DNA from: Sphingomonas sp. HMP9
GTDB taxonomy: Bacteria; Pseudomonadota; Alphaproteobacteria; Sphingomonadales; Sphingomonadaceae
DNA: 64,000 nucleotides
Reading direction: 5' to 3'
Assembly (NCBI RefSeq): GCF_013374115.1
Contig: NZ_AP022673.1
Coordinates: 248,001 to 312,000 of the forward strand
The notes below the pieces were generated by a model that saw only the letters and a list, made by a program, of their open reading frames with translations, was not told the DNA's origin and searched no databases. Below, piece by piece: positions 60,752 through 64,000 of this stretch. A program made the translations under genes and the position numbers. Position 1 is the stretch's first letter. Each line of letters starts with the position of its first letter.

Positions 60752-61018
60752 TTAGTTCATGTTGTCGGTCTTCTCGTCGGCAACGTCACGGACGTTGTCG
60801 GCAGCTGCGTTCATGTTGTCGGCAGCGTTCTCGAGCACGTCGGTCGCCATTGCGTTCGAGGTGTTGTCCGCCATTGCGTCCATGTTGTCAGCCTGCATCT
60901 CCATGTTGTCAGCCAGCATGTCCGCGTTGTTCTCAACTGCGGCGGCTTCTGGCGACTTCGTGCAGGCTGCGACGGACATCAGGCCGGCGGCAGCAGCGAT
61001 CAGAACGATCTTCTTCAT
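60752..61018 (-). CDS. Small repeat-rich lipoprotein
   Basis: An 88-residue protein with a lipobox VAAC (MKKIVLIAAAAGLMSVAAC) and then a low-complexity acidic helix built from repeated ADNM/AxDN units (NNADMLADNMEMQADNMDAMADNTSNAM, NAADNMNAAADNV). The pattern of Asn and Met every three to four residues suggests an amphipathic helix. ATG 61018 has GGGAG seven to eight bases upstream. No family is recognised. It ends at a strong terminator. Confidence 0.75.
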   Translation of the reverse strand: MKKIVLIAAAAGLMSVAACTKSPEAAAVENNADMLADNMEMQADNMDAMADNTSNAMATDVLENAADNMNAAADNVRDVADEKTDNMN

Positions 61019-61172
61019 TCGAATGCTCCCAAGCATAGTTTCACTCGCGGCCGACCCGATTGCCGTCGCGAAGTCTCGTCAAATAGCGGACCCCGGCGGG
61101 GGGTCAATCCGCTAAATTCATCTGTCCGCAAGGTTTGCGGCAGAACGATGACGGATCGGTTGCTGCAATTCG

Positions 61173-62576
61173 TCACTTCTGAGGCACGATCGAGCCGATT
61201 TCTTCGGGTGCATTGGCCACTGTCGCGATCATCGCGGTCCACGCCGCGACGTTCTGGCGAAGCTGTTCGGGATCGATCCGATCGAGCGTATCCTCGGGCG
61301 TGTGGTGATAGTCGAAGTAGCGCAGACCCGATTGGTTGAGGTCGATACCGGCCACCCCTGTGGCGATCGTCGGGCCGACATCGGTGCCACCATGCGGGGC
61401 GTCGGCACCGCGGATTATCCCAAGCGGCGCGAGCGCGACGGCCAGGCGATCGACGACCGGCTTGGCAGCGTCGGGCAGGCTGCTTTCGAACCGCCAGACG
61501 CGATCGGCGCCGAAGTCCGATTCCGCGGCGGTCGCGTGACGCTCGCCGGCATGCGCCTTGGCGTAGGCAAGCCCGCCAAACCCACCGCTCTCCTCGTCGC
61601 CGAACCAAACGACGCGGATCGTGCGGCGTGGCCGCTGGCCGCTGTCCATCACGATCTTGGCGGCGGCCGCGGTGATCGCGATGCCCGCGCCGTCGTCGAT
61701 CGCGCCGGTCCCGAGATCCCAGCTGTCGAGGTGCCCGCCGACCAGCACGATGCCCGCCTTGGGATCGGTACCGGGAACTTCGGCGACGACGTTGCCGGAG
61801 TCGCGCATACCGACCTGTTTGTCGTCCAGCACCAGCTTCAGCGTCACGGGCTTGCCCAGCTTTACCAGCCGCTCGACATGCTCCGCGTCCGCCACAGACA
61901 GCGCCGCCGCGGGGATCGGCGTCACGCCCGCATCGAAATTGGTGTTGCCCGCGTGCGGCCCGCGGCCGTGATCGGTGCCGATCGACCGGATCACGATCGC
62001 CGCCGCGCCCTTTTTGGCGGCGACGTTCGGCCCCACGAAGCGCGCGGTGCCTTGCGAGCCATAGCTCGACCCGTCCTGGGTCGGTTGCATCGCGTTCGAG
62101 ACGAACGCGATCTTGCCTTTCAGGCTGCCGTCGGCGGCGAGCGCCAGATCATTGTAGGTCGGGAAATACACGATCGGCAGCGTCAGCCCGCCCGGTGGCG
62201 TCGCGCCCGAATTGCCGAGGCCGACCAGATGCAGTTTCTGCGCATAGGGTGCGACCAGTTCGCCAGTCTCCGTTCCGCGCGACCAGACGGGCAACTCGTA
62301 TGTCTCGACCCGGACGTTCTTGAACCCGAGCGCCTTCAGCTTGGCGACCGACCAGACACGCGCGCGCGCCTCCGCCTCCGTGCCGGTCATGCGCGGGCCG
62401 ACCTCGGTCGTGATCCCCTCGACGATCGTGTAAGCAGTGTCGTCGGTCAGCGCCTTGTCGCGCAGCGCGGCGACCTTCGCGTCGACGGCGGTCGGCGGGG
62501 CCGCGGTACGCTGCGCTGCAAGAGGAGAGGTGAGGGCGGAAGCGGCCAGCGCCGCGAGCAGGGTGCGTTTCATCAT
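61173..62576 (-). CDS. Secreted M28-family metallopeptidase
   Basis: A 467-residue exported protein: signal peptide MMKRTLLAALAASALTSPLAAQ. A PA-like insert (about 130-250) precedes the zinc core. Metal ligands are visible: LVGGHLDSWDLGTGAIDDGAGIAI (His, Asp), WFGDEESGGFG (Glu pair), FGADRVWRFE (Asp) and HHTPEDTLDRI (His). This is the M28 aminopeptidase/carboxypeptidase type (glutamate carboxypeptidase II-like), using two zinc ions to remove terminal residues. The ATG pair at 62576/62573 makes the exact start uncertain by one codon. It lies upstream of ettA on the opposite strand. Confidence 0.92.
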   Translation of the reverse strand: MMKRTLLAALAASALTSPLAAQRTAAPPTAVDAKVAALRDKALTDDTAYTIVEGITTEVGPRMTGTEAEARARVWSVAKLKALGFKNVRVETYELPVWSRGTETGELVAPYAQKLHLVGLGNSGATPPGGLTLPIVYFPTYNDLALAADGSLKGKIAFVSNAMQPTQDGSSYGSQGTARFVGPNVAAKKGAAAIVIRSIGTDHGRGPHAGNTNFDAGVTPIPAAALSVADAEHVERLVKLGKPVTLKLVLDDKQVGMRDSGNVVAEVPGTDPKAGIVLVGGHLDSWDLGTGAIDDGAGIAITAAAAKIVMDSGQRPRRTIRVVWFGDEESGGFGGLAYAKAHAGERHATAAESDFGADRVWRFESSLPDAAKPVVDRLAVALAPLGIIRGADAPHGGTDVGPTIATGVAGIDLNQSGLRYFDYHHTPEDTLDRIDPEQLRQNVAAWTAMIATVANAPEEIGSIVPQK

Positions 62577-62679
62577 GGGCGCAGCGTATGTCGGCTCTCC
62601 CGGTTTGCCAACGGCTCGCCGCATCGCTATCTGCGCACGTCAAATCCCGCCCTTATTCAGAACGGAGCTCGGCACCCAC

Positions 62680-64000
62680 ATGGCCGTCCAGTATACCTAC
62701 GTCATGAAGGGTCTGTCGAAGACCTTCCCCGGTGCCAACAAGCCCGTTCTCAACAACATCCACCTCCAGTTCATTCCGTCGGCGAAGATCGCGATCATCG
62801 GGCCCAACGGCTCGGGCAAGTCGACGCTGATGAAGATCATGGCCGGCATGGATCCCGATTTCACCGGCGAGGCCTGGGCGGCGGAAGGCGTCAATGTCGG
62901 CTATCTCGCGCAGGAGCCGCAGCTCGATCCGACCAAGGACGTGATGGGCAACGTCAAGGACGGCGTGCGCCCGGTCGCGGATCTCGTTGACCGGTTCAAC
63001 GCGATCTCGGCCGAGATGGGCGATCCGCAGGACAACACCGATTTCGACGCGCTGATGGAGGAGATGGGCGAGCTTCAGGCCAAGATCGACGCGGTCGACG
63101 GCTGGGCGCTCGACAGTCAGCTCGAACAGGCGATGGAGGCACTGCGCTGCCCGCCGGGCGATGCGTCGGTGGTGAACCTGTCAGGCGGCGAGAAGCGTCG
63201 CGTCGCGCTGTGCAAGCTGCTGCTGGAGAAGCCGCAGATTCTGCTGCTCGATGAGCCGACCAACCATCTCGACGCCGAAAGCGTGTCGTGGCTCGAGAAC
63301 TACCTGAAGGAATATACCGGCAACGTCATCCTCGTGACGCATGACCGCTACTTCCTCGACAACGTCGTCAACTGGGTGCTCGAGCTCGATCGCGGCCGCT
63401 ACTACACGTACGAGTCCAACTATTCGGGCTATCTGGAGAAGAAGGCGCAGCGCCTCAGCCAGGAAGAGCGCGAAGAGGCCGGCAAGCAGAAGGCGATCGC
63501 CGATGAGCTGGCGTGGATGCGCCAGACCCCCAAGGCCCGTCAGACCAAGTCGAAGGCGCGTATCCGCGCGTTCGACGAGTTGATGGAGAAACAGGAGAAC
63601 CGCGTCGCCGGCAAGGCTGCGATCCTGATCCAGCTGCCCGCGCGTCTCGGCGGCAAGGTGATCGAGGCGAAGGGCCTGACCAAGTCGTACGGCGACAAGC
63701 TGCTGTTCGACGGTCTCGACTTCACGCTGCCCCCGGGCGGCATCGTCGGCGTGATCGGCCCCAACGGTGCGGGCAAGTCGACTTTGTTCAAGCTCATCAC
63801 CGGCCAGGAAACGCCGGACACGGGCACGATCGAGGTCGGCTCGACCGTCAAGCTCGGCTATGTCGACCAGAGCCGCGACGATCTCGATCCGAACAAGAAC
63901 GTCTGGCAGGAAATCTCCGACGAGCTCGAGATTTTCCGCTTCGGCAAGCAGGAGATGGGCACGCGGGCGTATGTCGGCGCGTTCAACTTCCGCGGGCCCG
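62680..64000 (+). CDS. ettA: Energy-dependent translational throttle protein EttA (ABC-F), 3' end cut by window
   Basis: The visible 440 residues carry two ABC domains without membrane segments. The first has Walker A GPNGSGKST, signature NLSGGEKRRVALCKLL and Walker B ILLLDEPTNHLD. The second begins with GVIGPNGAGKST. Between them is the linker with AWMRQTPKARQTKSKARIRAFDEL, the EttA-type P-site tRNA interaction motif region. EttA binds the ribosomal E site and gates elongation by the ATP/ADP ratio. The start ATG follows GGAG about 12 bases upstream. The frame is open at the right edge, so roughly the last 120 residues lie outside the window. Confidence 0.95.
   Translation, partial: MAVQYTYVMKGLSKTFPGANKPVLNNIHLQFIPSAKIAIIGPNGSGKSTLMKIMAGMDPDFTGEAWAAEGVNVGYLAQEPQLDPTKDVMGNVKDGVRPVADLVDRFNAISAEMGDPQDNTDFDALMEEMGELQAKIDAVDGWALDSQLEQAMEALRCPPGDASVVNLSGGEKRRVALCKLLLEKPQILLLDEPTNHLDAESVSWLENYLKEYTGNVILVTHDRYFLDNVVNWVLELDRGRYYTYESNYSGYLEKKAQRLSQEEREEAGKQKAIADELAWMRQTPKARQTKSKARIRAFDELMEKQENRVAGKAAILIQLPARLGGKVIEAKGLTKSYGDKLLFDGLDFTLPPGGIVGVIGPNGAGKSTLFKLITGQETPDTGTIEVGSTVKLGYVDQSRDDLDPNKNVWQEISDELEIFRFGKQEMGTRAYVGAFNFRGP

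Overview
The window reads as chromosomal DNA of a GC-rich alphaproteobacterium, most likely Sphingomonas or a close relative. This rests on gene content (UrcA-family protein, L-fucose oxidation genes, several secreted S9 peptidases, a PhoB-type box in front of a Pit transporter), on codon use, and on palindromic intergenic repeats of the kind seen in sphingomonads. No rRNA or CRISPR array is present. There are four tRNA genes: Gln(TTG), Gly(CCC), Asn(GTT) and Ile(CAT).

Region 1 (1-18 kb) is housekeeping and envelope: an MBL-fold hydrolase, two secreted S9 peptidases, a YghU-type glutathione enzyme, DedA, MsrB, then a two-component/exporter locus. That locus has a histidine kinase overlapping an NtrC-like regulator whose AAA+ domain has lost the sigma-54 contact loop. 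Divergent from it are a periplasmic adaptor, an ABC ATPase, a 43-residue membrane micro-protein and two tandem FtsX/MacB-like permeases. A perfect palindrome, TGTCCG-N4-CGGACA, lies in the divergent promoter region.

Region 2 (18-30 kb) carries ilvE, a MarR regulator, and what looks like a complete non-phosphorylating L-fucose pathway. It comprises an IclR regulator, L-lactate dehydrogenase, FucP, L-fucose dehydrogenase, fuconate dehydratase, a diketo-acid hydrolase, 2-keto-3-deoxyfuconate dehydrogenase and a mutarotase. The matching lactonase sits apart at 41.2 kb. A UvrD/PcrA helicase follows.

Region 3 (30-48 kb) has a Pit phosphate transporter behind a Pho box and a glycosyltransferase cluster that includes a sucrose-phosphate synthase fused to an apparently intact phosphatase domain. 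It also holds an orphan OmpR-type regulator, nadK-moaA, and a c-di-GMP phosphodiesterase with a broken GGDEF motif.

Region 4 (51.6-60.6 kb) is a mosaic island. It starts at a 12-bp copy of the 3' end of tRNA-Ile(CAT) and ends at that tRNA. It holds a phage lysis cassette whose endolysin is interrupted by one in-frame amber codon, an FkbM methyltransferase, and a Wzy-like polymerase placed between two related tail-protein remnants. It also holds an IS3-family fragment fused to tail sequence, a truncated DUF4011 (Hhe-like) gene, an unknown membrane-anchored protein and a stand-alone RelA/SpoT synthetase. It looks like the decayed late end of a surface-modifying prophage next to a partly eroded defence locus. 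This is the most interesting part of the window.

Region 5 (60.6-64 kb) returns to core genes: a repeat-rich lipoprotein, an M28 aminopeptidase and the 5' part of ettA, which runs off the end.
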